Below, one piece after another: positions 8,851 to 18,229 of a DNA stretch of 24,414 bases (position 1 is the stretch's first letter; each line of letters starts with the position of its first letter). The DNA is from Larix sibirica (lineage: Eukaryota; Streptophyta; Pinopsida; Pinales; Pinaceae), in NCBI GenBank assembly GCA_004151065.3, contig NWUY0300040556.1, positions 5,711-30,124 on the forward strand, in the 5' to 3' direction. Under the pieces are notes generated by a model. That model had not been told where the DNA came from. It did no database searches and was given only the letters and a program-made list of their open reading frames with translations. The position numbers and the translations under genes are program-made.

Positions 8851-9080
8851 GAAGCGAGTTCTCTTACAAGCTGGGTGACATAGATCTCTATGTACAAGGA
8901 TCAAAGACTTTAAATGGAGTTTCTCTGATTTCTTGCCAACTATCATTATCGGAAAAACTGTGATCCTTGAAAAAACTTCAGAAACGTTATAATCCTTGAA
9001 AACTTTAGATTTTTGTGTAGAATAGACTTTGTTTTTACGTCTGCATATGTTTGATATGTTTGATCTACGACTGTCATTTT

Positions 9081-9180
9081 CTTGCTTTTTGGTTCGTTCT
9101 ATGCTTTTTGTTTTCATTAAAACCTAAAAGCTTGCTTTTTTATTCGTTCTATTTTTTTTATTTTCGGTCAAACGTAAAAG
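9081..9180. repeat. Tandem duplication, 50-bp period, two diverged copies
   Basis: CTTGCTTTTT starts at 9081 and again at 9131. Each copy continues with TTCGTTCTAT and ends in a C-T/G-TAAAAG block. The copies differ at several bases. Confidence 0.8.
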
Positions 9181-9620
9181 CAAAACGAGACAACTATTCA
9201 CCAAATTAGGTCTAGGTGAAAGGTTGGAAAGGGAATGGGCATCCGGAATTTGTATGTAAAGGCATGGCAAAAACGCTCTAACAACTCTGATCCCATTAGG
9301 ATTCACATCAATAAAAAAGGTGAAAATGCTCCTTTAAAATTTTTTTTCTTTCTCCCCGGATTGCATATGTTCTATTCTATGTGAAAAATTTATCCCTTCA
9401 ACTAAACATTTCCATCCAATTCCATTTGGTCCATTTAGCTCATGATTGTGGATTCCTCTTTCAATACTTTTTTCTTAATAAAAAAAGGAAATTGCTAAGA
9501 ACAAGGAAAAGTCAAGGTTGCTCAAGCTACTACTTGTCACATTGTTAAGTCATTTTTCCACTTTCATTTTGGTTTCATCTTATCTTCAATATGCGTATAG
9601 GATGTCTTGACCCTTAAATG
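9181..9620. other. AT-rich spacer, nothing recognised
   Basis: No coding frame, repeat array or element end was recognised. A short minus-strand open frame at 9124-9306 has no family likeness and is biased by its T-rich repeat. Confidence 0.6.
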
Positions 9621-10060
9621 CACTTTATTAATTAAATATAATTTTATAATATTTTCAATACACTTTATTGATTAAATATAATTTTATAGTATTTTCAATA
9701 TAATTCATGTGGTAGTATACTTACAATATGTTTACCATACTTGGTGTAATTAAATATAATTTTATAATATTTTCAATGCATTTTATTAATTAAATGTAAT
9801 TTTATAATATTTCCAATATAATTCATGTGGTAGTATACTTATTATAGTTACAATATGTTTACTATGCTGGGTGTCTTGTCATTCAAGTTTGGGATTATAG
9901 TTGCAATATGTTTACCATGCTTGGTGTCTTGTCATTCAAGTTTGGGATTATAGTTACAATATGTTTACTATGCTTGGTGTCTTGTCATTTAAGTTTGGGA
10001 TTATAGTTACAATATGTTTACCATGCTTGGTGTCTTATTATTCAAGTTTGGGATTTGGCC
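9621..10060. repeat. Composite tandem array: 40-bp units followed by 53-bp units
   Basis: Unit A (CACTTTATT, then ATTAAATATAATTTTATA) occurs at 9621 and 9661, then again in part near 9749 and 9781. Unit B (CAATATGTTTAC, then ATGCTTGGTGTCTTGTCATT) recurs with C at 9851, 9904, 9957 and 10010, an exact 53-base step, with a partial copy near 9723. The block around 9661-9740 is itself repeated about 120 bases later, so the array grew by more than one round of duplication. No conserved frame runs through it. Confidence 0.88.
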
Positions 10061-12067
10061 TTTCCTCATGCACTTAAATTATCAATATCATCATCGTGCC
10101 CAAGAATTTATATTGGGTATTACATTCCACTCCCTTTTAGAATAACACCATGTTCAGTGTACTTCTCTTCCCAATGATGCAATTATGTCTTTAGTACATT
10201 CTTTATCTATTGCTACATTGATATCCTTTCCGTTGTGAACTTTGCTTTTGTTATCATTCTTGGAGAATGACCTTCAACATTTTTTTTTCTGGACTTGGGA
10301 TGCTTCTAAGGGTTTATCAATATTCCAACATATGTTTAGAACAATAATAATGAGGAAATATTGTTATCCATGTTACCACTCTTCACAGTCATCCAATACA
10401 TTTGAGCAGTTCCCTTCTCTTCAAACTTAATCCCTAATTAGAAAATCCATCCCATGAAGTTTAGGAAAACACATTACTAGCATCTAGAGTTCTCATGCAT
10501 GTCCTTACTACCATGTCAAGCCAATCACTAATTGTAAGCTATTGAGGGTTAGCACAAGGTTTAACCATCATCCAACCAATAAATAGATCCATTTTCCCAC
10601 ATGTGTCATAAACATACAACTATGATGATGTTTATTTTAAATTCAAATTAGAATTAGATTGTGTTCATTAAAATAATCAAATTTGAATAATATAAAAACT
10701 ATCTCATAGTACGTAGCTTTAAACTAGTATGAGATAGTCTAAGACAATTCGACATGTTCTCTTATCCTTCCTAACATATGTTTGGATGGATATTCAACCT
10801 TAACATTACCTTATTCTAATGGTATCTCTTGGGAATATACCACATCCCTCTACCCTTCACTTTATGTATTTTCTTGTCCTCGTGCATTTCTAGTTACACA
10901 AACAATAACATAACAGCTCAAGTAAAATCATGAGAACACAAAAAACTTATGACATCATTCATACTCATGTTAATTCACATCTCCATTTTATCACAGAGTA
11001 AATCTTGAATCTATCACATTTACATGTATTATATTTGTAAAACATTGCAAAATATGGGGTAAATAATTCTCCCTTCCAATTTTGATGCATGGCAAGGGTT
11101 TCCAAAAGGTTTTTTCTTATCCAATTTATATCCACATTGTTAATCACATAAAATCATCAACTATGAATACCTCACCAAAGTAGCAATTTAAGGACCATTC
11201 ATACAAGTGTACTTACTAATTTGTTAACATAAAGCTTTGCAAAAACCAATGTCAAGGTGAGTGAACTCTCTTCACTTTCAAAAGTGCATGGGCGCCATGT
11301 CCATTATCCATTTTTCAATTTGTTCTCGAAGAATTTCTAGTTCTTTAACTTTCTTAGGTTTCCTTCAAATCTCATCTAACAATGAAAACATTGTTTGATC
11401 TTATTTTAAGATATTTTTGGTTTCTATTTGTTTCATGAAATGGTTGCTCCATTTTTGTATCAATGTTAGTGAATTGTAACTTGGTCTTTTTCATCTAATA
11501 ATAATATTAGCACCTCAGTATATGCTTACTTTCCCTAGCCAATATCCCCCCAAGCTCAAGTTTGTTTACCCAAATTTCAACCCTCTATAATTATGCAATA
11601 TTTGACATCTTGGGCCTCATATGGTCTCATTTCCAATTAAACTTAAAGTCCATTCTAACTTGCAACCAATGACAAGCATAGACACATTTCCCACTTACTA
11701 TGCATTCAATGGCCTTCCCATTTTGGAAGTAGTTGTAACTCTTATGTTTTGATTTGATTTTTTACCATTTTACATATATCCAGAATGCACCCAACACTCT
11801 ATTTATATTCCTCAGATACAAGTTGTACTAATTTATTGGTTAATACATTTTTTTAGTGTTGCAATATATTCTAGTAGTTTGAATGTGCATCATAACAAAT
11901 CTCAATGTATTTCCTTAGCATAAAGACTTAAGAACATATATTCTACTTATTTACATGAAAATGTACCATCTTTCAATTTGTTTATATCTGAGTCCCATAT
12001 CTTGGAGAAACATTTTCTTGTTTCAATCCTTCCTTTGAAGCTAATTTTCTTAAAAATAAGAGCATGT
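10061..12067. other. AT-rich spacer without recognisable gene
   Basis: About 2 kb of AT-rich sequence with only very short open frames (10242-10430 plus and 10965-11147 minus), neither with a recognisable domain. One short inverted repeat is listed separately. I see no RNA gene or element terminus before the LTR at 12068. Confidence 0.65.
10698..10738. repeat. Inverted repeat, 11-bp arms
   Basis: ACTATCTCATA (10698-10708) pairs perfectly with TATGAGATAGT (10728-10738) across 19 bases. It could be the remnant of a small foldback element. No other evidence supports a function. Confidence 0.7.
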
Positions 12068-12862
12068 TGTAATGTCCCTAAAAAATACGTCTTTTAAAAA
12101 ACAAAAATATTATATAACGTCCTAATATACGTAAAACATATGATCCTTTTAAAATTAACTTCAACACTGGTTAAATACTTCTATCTTTCTTGTTTTCATT
12201 TTGTTTGCTTGGTTAATTCGTCAATCTTACTACATGATATAGGTTTAGTTGCTCCAGCTTGTCTTGGAATGAGTCTATACTTACCTTGCTTATGTAGTGA
12301 CTTGTTTATATATCATTTAACTCATGTATTATGACATTTATACCTGATTACTAAATTTGGTTTATGGCCAAAATCCTATTGTAAAGAATCGTCATGGTTG
12401 TGCTTGTTCGATATTTGTTTTATTTACTTTAACATAAGTGAATAGATGAAATTTAATGTTTCTGTGGATGGATCATGGATCCATGGTTTTCCTGGGCATT
12501 ACTTAGCTTATCTATAAGCTAACACATGCATTTGTCTACCCTTTTAATCTTGTAGGTGGTTTGGAGAGGGTCCATTCTAAGCCTGGTCCACTATTCCTAA
12601 GGTGTGAACTTTGTCAAAGGGTAAGTAAGAAGGGACGAATGTCCCTAAGGAAAGAACTTGGCCTAACATAACACAATGGGCATATTATAATGCCTAAGCG
12701 CATATGTTACAGTTCTCGGGCCTTACTATAGAGCTGAGTGAAATATTTGAGATGTAGTGGAGGTAGATGGGCATTTACTAAGCCCATGTTATAACCATAC
12801 GTGAATGATTACATGCTGAACGGTGCATTCGATTCTGGAGATGGAATGGTCTTATCAAGGAA
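12068..12862 (-). repeat. Left LTR (3' LTR of the gypsy element)
   Basis: It starts TGTAATGTCCCTAAAA and aligns along nearly its whole length with 19568-20328. Shared blocks include GCTCCAGCTTGTCTTGGAAT, ACTTTGTCAAAGGGTAAG and ACCATACGTGAATGA. The two LTRs differ at about one base in ten by eye, 5% in the best segment and about 12% in others, with several indels. The right-hand border is approximate because LTR likeness runs to about 12862, overlapping the chromodomain end. Confidence 0.85.
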
Positions 12863-12940
12863 CTCTTCAAGACTGAAATGCTTCCATTGCACTTTTAGCT
12901 GGACAATGGTTCATTTTCTGAGTAATACATCTCTCTTGTC
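12836..12940 (-). pseudogene. Chromodomain remnant at the integrase C-terminus
   Basis: The integrase frame reads EPLHILDKRDVLLRK and meets a TGA at 12911-12913. In the same frame directly after it comes TIVQLKVQWKHFSLEE, matching the second strand and tryptophan region of chromovirus chromodomains. After SLEE the likeness fades, and the expected final tryptophan-glutamate helix is not clear. The domain end overlaps the area where the LTR begins. Chromodomains guide integration to marked chromatin in this group. It is a broken copy, but it is the best evidence for a chromovirus. Confidence 0.75.
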
Positions 12941-13638
12941 CAGGATATGAAGGGGTTCCAACACAAATTCCCCTTCTAGTTCTACCTGTAACAATGACCA
13001 ATCAATGTCATGTTTAGTATCGTAAACATATTTCTTAAGTAATGATGCGTGAAAAACATTGTGAGCCTTTACATGCGTAGGCAGCGCGAGTTCATAGGCT
13101 ACCGGGCCTTTCTTGGCAAATATTTGAAATGGCCCACAAAATCTGGAAGATAGTTTCCCGCATTTGCAAAAGCTCAATGAGCTCCTTTTTGCTTTTACTT
13201 TTAAGTAAACATGCTCTCCGATTTTATACTCTTTGTCTTTCCTTTTTCTGTCAGCATAGATTTTCTGTCGGTCTTGTGCTTCTTTTAGATTCCGATGTAC
13301 TTTGGTAACCAATGTTCTAGATATTTTAATAGATCCGGCCCCAACATGAGCCGATCCACTGGGCTGTCCCAAGTTACCGGTGTTCTGCATTTTCTACCGT
13401 AGAGTATTTCGAATGGGCTCATCTTGGCCGAAGTTTGATAACCATTGTTGTATGCAAATTCTGGAAGATGTAAATATTCATCCCATTGGGTAGGATTATT
13501 CATTACATACATTCTAAGCATATCTTCTAGTATTTGAATCACACGCTCTTTTTTTCCATCCTTTTGCGGGTGATAAGCAGTGCTAAATTTTAATTGTGTT
13601 TCCAATCCGGAAAATAATGATCTCCAAAAGTTACTCAT

Positions 13639-13779
13639 GAACCTTGTATATCTATCCAACATTATTACTTTCGGTATCCCATGTAGTCGAAAAATCTGTT
13701 TCATGAANGAACCTTGTATATCTATCCAACATGATGGCTTTATGTATCCCATGTAGTCGAAAAATCTCTTTTAAGAAAA
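13639..13779. repeat. 70-bp imperfect direct duplication around the N at 13709
   Basis: GAACCTTGTATATCTATCCA starts at 13639 and at 13710, immediately after the N. The two 70-base copies differ at about ten positions, mainly in the middle and at the end. It doubles a piece of the integrase core. Confidence 0.85.
13709..13709. other. Single N at probable contig junction
   Basis: The N stands between the two copies of the 70-bp duplication in the integrase core. The level of mismatch suggests contigs from different element copies, or error-rich contig ends, joined here. Confidence 0.8.
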
Positions 13780-14429
13780 TGTATGCGATGTGAACAGCTT
13801 TATAGGTAGACTTTACCGGAATAAAATGTTCGGCTTTGGATAGTTTGTCTACTACAACCATGACTGAGTAATTATGCTTCTTGCTTCTTGGTAGGCCTCT
13901 GATGAAATACATCCTAATCATTTCCCATTTCCATTCCAGAATGGGTAGAGGTTGAAGTAACCATGTTGGGTGTCGGTGCTCAGCTTTAACTAGCTGAAAT
14001 TCTTGGCATTCGGCAATAATAGTGCGATGTCTGCTTTTAATTTTGGCTAGAAGAAGTGTTTCTTTATAGCTGATATCATTTTTTGGTATCCTAGGTGTCC
14101 GAAATAAGGTTTCTGATGGACTTCATTCAATATATCAGATCTGATGCCTCCACTTTCAAGGACATATAGTCTATCTTTATACCAAAGTAGCCCTAACTCG
14201 TCTATTTTATATTCTTTCTGTTGCATGAACAACCTATTTTCTTGTATTTTCTGGAGAATTTCAACATAGAAATGATCGTTTTTACTTGATGTCCTTATTT
14301 TGTCTTGTAAATCATAACTTGTTTGGCTTACCGTTACCTCATATAGTAGATGGATCCTTCGAATTAAGGCATCCACGATTTTATTCTCTTTTCCTTTGAT
14401 GTGCTTTAGTTCAAAATTCTACTACCTGG

Positions 14430-15897
14430 AGAAATCCAGCCGCCTAGCTTGCCTAGCATTTAGGTCTGGTTGATCAAAGAGTCATTTTAAACTCACGTTG
14501 TCAGTTTTGAGGATAAATTTATTCCCCATGAGGTAGTGCCTCCACATTTTCAAGGCATGGATGATGGCAGCTAACTTAAGCTCATGTGTTGGTTAATTCT
14601 TGTCATGTTTCTTCAACTTCTGTGATTCATAACAGATCACAAAGTCATTTTGCATAAGGAGTCTCCCAATTCCTTCCTTGCTTGCATCAGTGCAAACAAA
14701 AAAATCCCCATCAGGATCCACAATCCTTAGTATGGGTGCAGTAGTTAATAGTTGTTTTAATTTATGAAAACTTTCTTCGCCTTTGGTTGTCCATAAGAAT
14801 TGTCTTTCCTTTTTCTGCAAGGATGTCATAGGGCATGCAATCCGAGAGAGGTTCTCAATGAACTTCCTATAGTAACCTGTTAATCCTAGGAATGATCTGA
14901 TGTCTGTGACACGTGTAGGTGGAGGGCATTCTTCAATCACCTTCATCTTTTCTCGATCTACGACAATACCCTTCTCTGAGATGATATGGCCTAAATACTG
15001 TATTTGGGGTTTATAGAAGTCACAATTACTGAATTTAGCATATAGTTGGTGTTCTCGTAGGACTTGTAACACAATCCTGAGATGTTCTTTGTGTTCCTCC
15101 TCATTTTTAGAATAGAAATTAGCATGTCGTCTATGAACACTAGTACAAATTTGTCCAACTAATTATTGAAAATGTTGTTCATCATGCACATAAAATTTGT
15201 TGGTTCATTAGTTAGACCGAAGGGCGTCATAACAAACTCATAGTGACCATACCAGGTTCTAAAGCCGATTTTGTTTGTATCTTCATCTCGGATCCTCATT
15301 TGATGGTATCTGGATCATAAGTCAATCTTGGAGAATATTCTAGCTCCCTCGACCTAATCAAATAGGTCATATATTATAGGGAGTGGATACATATTCTTTA
15401 CAATTAGTTTGCTAAGTTTTTGGTAGTCAATGCACATTAACATCATACTATCCTTCTATTTTCACAAAAAGTATAGGTGCCCCCCATGGGGATACACTAG
15501 ATTTGATGTCCCCTTTCTCAATCAGTTCTTTTAGTTTCATTTTTAGCTCTACCAACTCAGGGGTACTCATGTGGTAGGGGGATTTTTAAATTGGTACCGA
15601 TCCGGGCACTAGTTCAATGGATAAGTCTAAGTTTATTTTTGGTGGTAACCCTGGTATCTCTAATGGAAATACATCTCTATACTCCTTTAGGATAGAAAAT
15701 TCCTCAATTTTATGTTCTCTTTTGTCTTTCAAATTGTAAATGTTGAATGCATAAATTTTGCAGCCCTTTCTTGCACACTTTTTGACTTCTAAGGCTGATA
15801 TTTTCCTCATACAGACTTTCTTGGGTATACCTTGTACCTTTCTCTGATTTCCTTGTTTATTTCTGCATGTGAAAGCTTTGTTTAGACAATAAAGCAT
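14430..15897 (-). pseudogene. Reverse transcriptase and RNase H remnant, second copy (continues to RNase H)
   Basis: Open frames at 15586-15897 and 14593-15072 hold the start and end of the RT; the middle is in shifted frames. Motifs are EYRDVFPLEIPGLPPK, SPWGAP, a FIDD palm motif at 15126-15137 in another frame, YLGHIISEKGI and FLGLTGYYRKF. RNase H follows, with TDAS (about 14680-14695), then HELKLAAI and KTDN after a stop at 14593. The acidic residues are present, but at least four stops or shifts separate the parts. RT and RNase H copy the element RNA into DNA in the family; this copy cannot make a full enzyme. Confidence 0.87.
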
Positions 15898-16033
15898 GAC
15901 ATGGTATTATTCTCACCAATCCATTGCTATCAGTAACTCATATGCACCTAAAGGTAAAATGTTTAAGTTTGCCTCGGTTTGAAAACCTATTCATGTCAAT
16001 CTGGAAATTTTTAACAAGTTCTGAAATCTTCCT

Positions 16034-16267
16034 CTATGTTCCTATGGCTAATTGTACTAGCGATGGTTTAGTATTTTTTTCTTTGTTTAGTTTGTAACTT
16101 TCAACAATTTTAGGGAAAACATAACTATGACAAGCCCCCGGATCAATCAGAATGGAAAAATGTGTGTTTGCGATTTTACCTTCTATTTTGACCAGGGTAG
16201 ATTGATGGTCGTCTTGTCTTCCTTCTAGGGAAGCACATATCTTGGGTGTCCGTGCCATGTCTTCCAT
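16034..16267 (-). pseudogene. Protease remnant, second copy
   Basis: This 77-codon open frame begins MEDMART and contains FSILIDPGACHSYV followed by FPKIVESYKL. The layout fits the Ty3/gypsy aspartic protease, in which the flap and the I-L-I-D strand precede D-S-G or D-T-G. Here the motif is D-P-G (codons at 16136-16144), one base from serine. The frame ends at a stop at 16034-16036 (LAIGT*). Unlike the other copy it lacks the additional A in the A run and stays open longer, so one of the two reads is wrong if they are the same locus. Confidence 0.78.
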
Positions 16268-16308
16268 TGTTGCTTCCTCCTATAACTTATTTAGAACTAT
16301 AGTGTATT

Positions 16309-16607
16309 TATTTGGGAAATCCCTATAGTAATGGGATCATTGACATCCCCAACATATTCTTGGTATAGGGGTTGTTCTAGTCCCGCTATCCATTGTTGGT
16401 TATTAACACATTGTGCTGGCATATTTGACTGTGCCCCGAATTTGTTGAAATTTTTGTTAGCTAGAAAATTGTTGTTTTGTCTTCGGTAGGGAGGTGGGAT
16501 AAATCCTCATCTTTGATTGTTGAAATAGGTTCTTATATTCTCCTTCTTCTTGTTTATGTTCTCAGTTCGGTGCTGGTTGTGCTCATAGCAGAGCCTAGCC
16601 TTGTATA
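16309..16607 (-). pseudogene. gag C-terminal fragment with zinc finger, duplicated copy
   Basis: The fragment reads YKARLCYEHNQHR directly from the N, then continues into the damaged zinc finger with CWGC at 16343-16354 and its histidine at 16331-16333. It has no upstream gag in place because the block begins at the N. It repeats 18230-18528 and adds no independent gene content. Confidence 0.8.
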
Positions 16608-16608
16608 N
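16608..16608. other. Single N at contig junction
   Basis: The N lies exactly between the end of copy one and the start of copy two of the 1.92-kb block. A gap of unknown or negative size set to one character explains this placement. Confidence 0.9.
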
Positions 16609-17817
16609 AGTGCAAACAAAAAAATCCCCATCAGGATCCACAATCCTTAGTATGGGTGCAGTAGTTAATAGTTGTTTTAATTTATGAAAACTTTCTTCGC
16701 CTTTGGTTGTCCATAAGAATTGTCTTTCCTTTTTCTGCAAGGATGTCATAGGGCATGCAATCCGAGAGAGGTTCTCAATGAACTTCCTATAGTAACCTGT
16801 TAATCCTAGGAATGATCTGATGTCTGTGACACGTGTAGGTGGAGGGCATTCTTCAATCACCTTCATCTTTTCTCGATCTACGACAATACCCTTCTCTGAG
16901 ATGATATGGCCTAAATACTGTATTTGGGGTTTATAGAAGTCACAATTACTGAATTTAGCATATAGTTGGTGTTCTCGTAGGACTTGTAACACAATCCTGA
17001 GATGTTCTTTGTGTTCCTCCTCATTTTTAGAATAGAAATTAGCATGTCGTCTATGAACACTAGTACAAATTTGTCCAACTAATTATTGAAAATGTTGTTC
17101 ATCATGCACATAAAATTTGTTGGTTCATTAGTTAGACCGAAGGGCGTCATAACAAACTCATAGTGACCATACCAGGTTCTAAAGCCGATTTTGTTTGTAT
17201 CTTCATCTCGGATCCTCATTTGATGGTATCTGGATCATAAGTCAATCTTGGAGAATATTCTAGCTCCCTCGACCTAATCAAATAGGTCATATATTATAGG
17301 GAGTGGATACATATTCTTTACAATTAGTTTGCTAAGTTTTCGGTAGTCAATGCACATTAACATCATACTATCCTTCTATTTTCACAAAAAGTATAGGTGC
17401 CCCCCATGGGGATACACTAGATTTGATGTCCCCTTTCTCAATCAGTTCTTTTAGTTTCATTTTTAGCTCTACCAACTCAGGGGTACTCATGTGGTAGGGG
17501 GATTTTTAAATTGGTACCGATCCGGGCACTAGTTCAATGGATAAGTCTAAGTTTATTTTTGGTGGTAACCCTGGTATCTCTAATGGAAATACATCTCTAT
17601 ACTCCTTTAGGATAGAAAATTCCTCAATTTTATGTTCTCTTTTGTCTTTCAAATTGTAAATGTTGAATGCATAAATTTTGCAGCCCTTTCTTGCACACTT
17701 TTTGACTTCTAAGGCTGATATTTTCCTCATACAGACTTTCTTGGGTATACCTTGTACCTTTCTCTGATTTCCTTGTTTATTTCTGCATGTGAAAGCTTTG
17801 TTTAGACAATAAAGCAT
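16609..17817 (-). pseudogene. Reverse transcriptase remnant, first copy (cut at the N)
   Basis: The frame beginning at 17817 reads through EYRDVFPLEIPGLPPK to a stop at 17506. RT motifs (SPWGAP, then FIDD at 17046-17057, then YLGHIISEKGI and FLGLTGYYRKFI) follow in shifted frames. The FIDD motif is intact but out of frame with the segments on both sides. The copy ends at GDFFVCT beside the N at 16608, before the RNase H motifs that the other copy contains. It is 99.9% the same as 14689-15897. An open frame drawn across the N (16507-16992) joins RT to gag sequence and is an artefact. Confidence 0.85.
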
Positions 17818-17954
17818 GACATGGTATTATTCTCACCAATCCATTGCTATCAGTAACTCATATGCACCTAAAGGTAAAATGTTTAAGTTTGCCTCGGTTT
17901 GAAAACCTATTCATGTCAATCTGGAAATTTTTAACAAGTTCTGAAATCTTCCTC

Positions 17955-18188
17955 TATGTTCCTATGGCTAATTGTACTAGCGATGGTTTAGTATTTTTTT
18001 CTTTGTTTAGTTTGTAACTTTCAACAATTTTAGGGAAAAACATAACTATGACAAGCCCCCGGATCAATCAGAATGGAAAAATGTGTGTTTGCGATTTTAC
18101 CTTCTATTTTGACCAGGGTAGATTGATGGTCGTCTTGTCTTCCTTCTAGGGAAGCACATATCTTGGGTGTCCGTGCCATGTCTTCCAT
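17955..18188 (-). pseudogene. Protease remnant, first copy (right of the N)
   Basis: This is the same sequence as 16034-16267 apart from one additional A in the A run near 18038, which shifts the frame just after the active-site region. The frame opens at 18186-18188 with MEDMART and runs through FSILIDPGACHSYV. The aspartic protease motif D-S/T-G is changed to D-P-G. In the family, this enzyme cuts the gag-pol precursor. With the proline at the motif's middle position and the stops around it, activity is not expected. Confidence 0.75.
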
Positions 18189-18229
18189 TGTTGCTTCCTC
18201 CTATAACTTATTTAGAACTATAGTGTATT

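Larger units (their letters stand above)
8121..9080. other. More GC-balanced island without recognisable gene
   Basis: From about 8.1 to 8.9 kb the base composition is closer to even than in the spacers on both sides. Short open frames occur at 8109-8429 and 8387-8635 on the plus strand and at 8586-9117 on the minus strand, but none shows a known domain, and one is built from a 63-bp duplication. Single motifs such as ACGTCA and CACGTA occur but are too short to call promoter elements. It may be a remnant of a gene promoter or an old element. Confidence 0.45.
12911..14376 (-). pseudogene. Integrase remnant with internal 70-bp duplication
   Basis: The N-terminal zinc-binding part lies in the frame 14047-14376 (LYVLESGGIR, then VHQKPYFGHLGY). 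The core lies in 13652-13921 (MVVVDKLSKAEHF with the first aspartate; LDRYTRF with the second) and 13285-13752 (YHPQKDGKKERV with the glutamate). The C-terminal part lies in 12911-13390 (LKEAQDRQKIYADRKRKD, then GPFQI and VFHASLLKKY). The IFRLHGI...LDRYTRF segment appears twice, on both sides of the N at 13709. A one-base loss near 13313-13316 separates the last two frames, and a stop at 14047 separates the first two. Integrase inserts the element DNA in the family. This copy is inactive. Confidence 0.88.
14689..16607. repeat. 1.92-kb direct duplication, copy one (probable assembly overlap)
   Basis: This block matches 16609-18528 at all but two positions: T at 15421 against C at 17341, and one additional A in an A run in the second copy (near 18038; first-copy run near 16117-16120). 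The end of copy one and the start of copy two abut the N at 16608. Confidence 0.95.

Noticed and set aside
8586-9306. Three minus-strand open frames of 60-120 codons
   Set aside because: They have no family likeness, are rich in K, R and T from AT-rich repeat DNA, and cross the inverted repeat and the 50-bp duplication.
9845-10060. CRISPR-like array with 53-bp step
   Set aside because: The copies are directly adjoining tandem units without unique spacers, in a plant genome.
16507-16992. 161-codon frame reading from reverse transcriptase into gag
   Set aside because: The frame passes through the N at 16608 and joins two contig ends; it is not a biological fusion.
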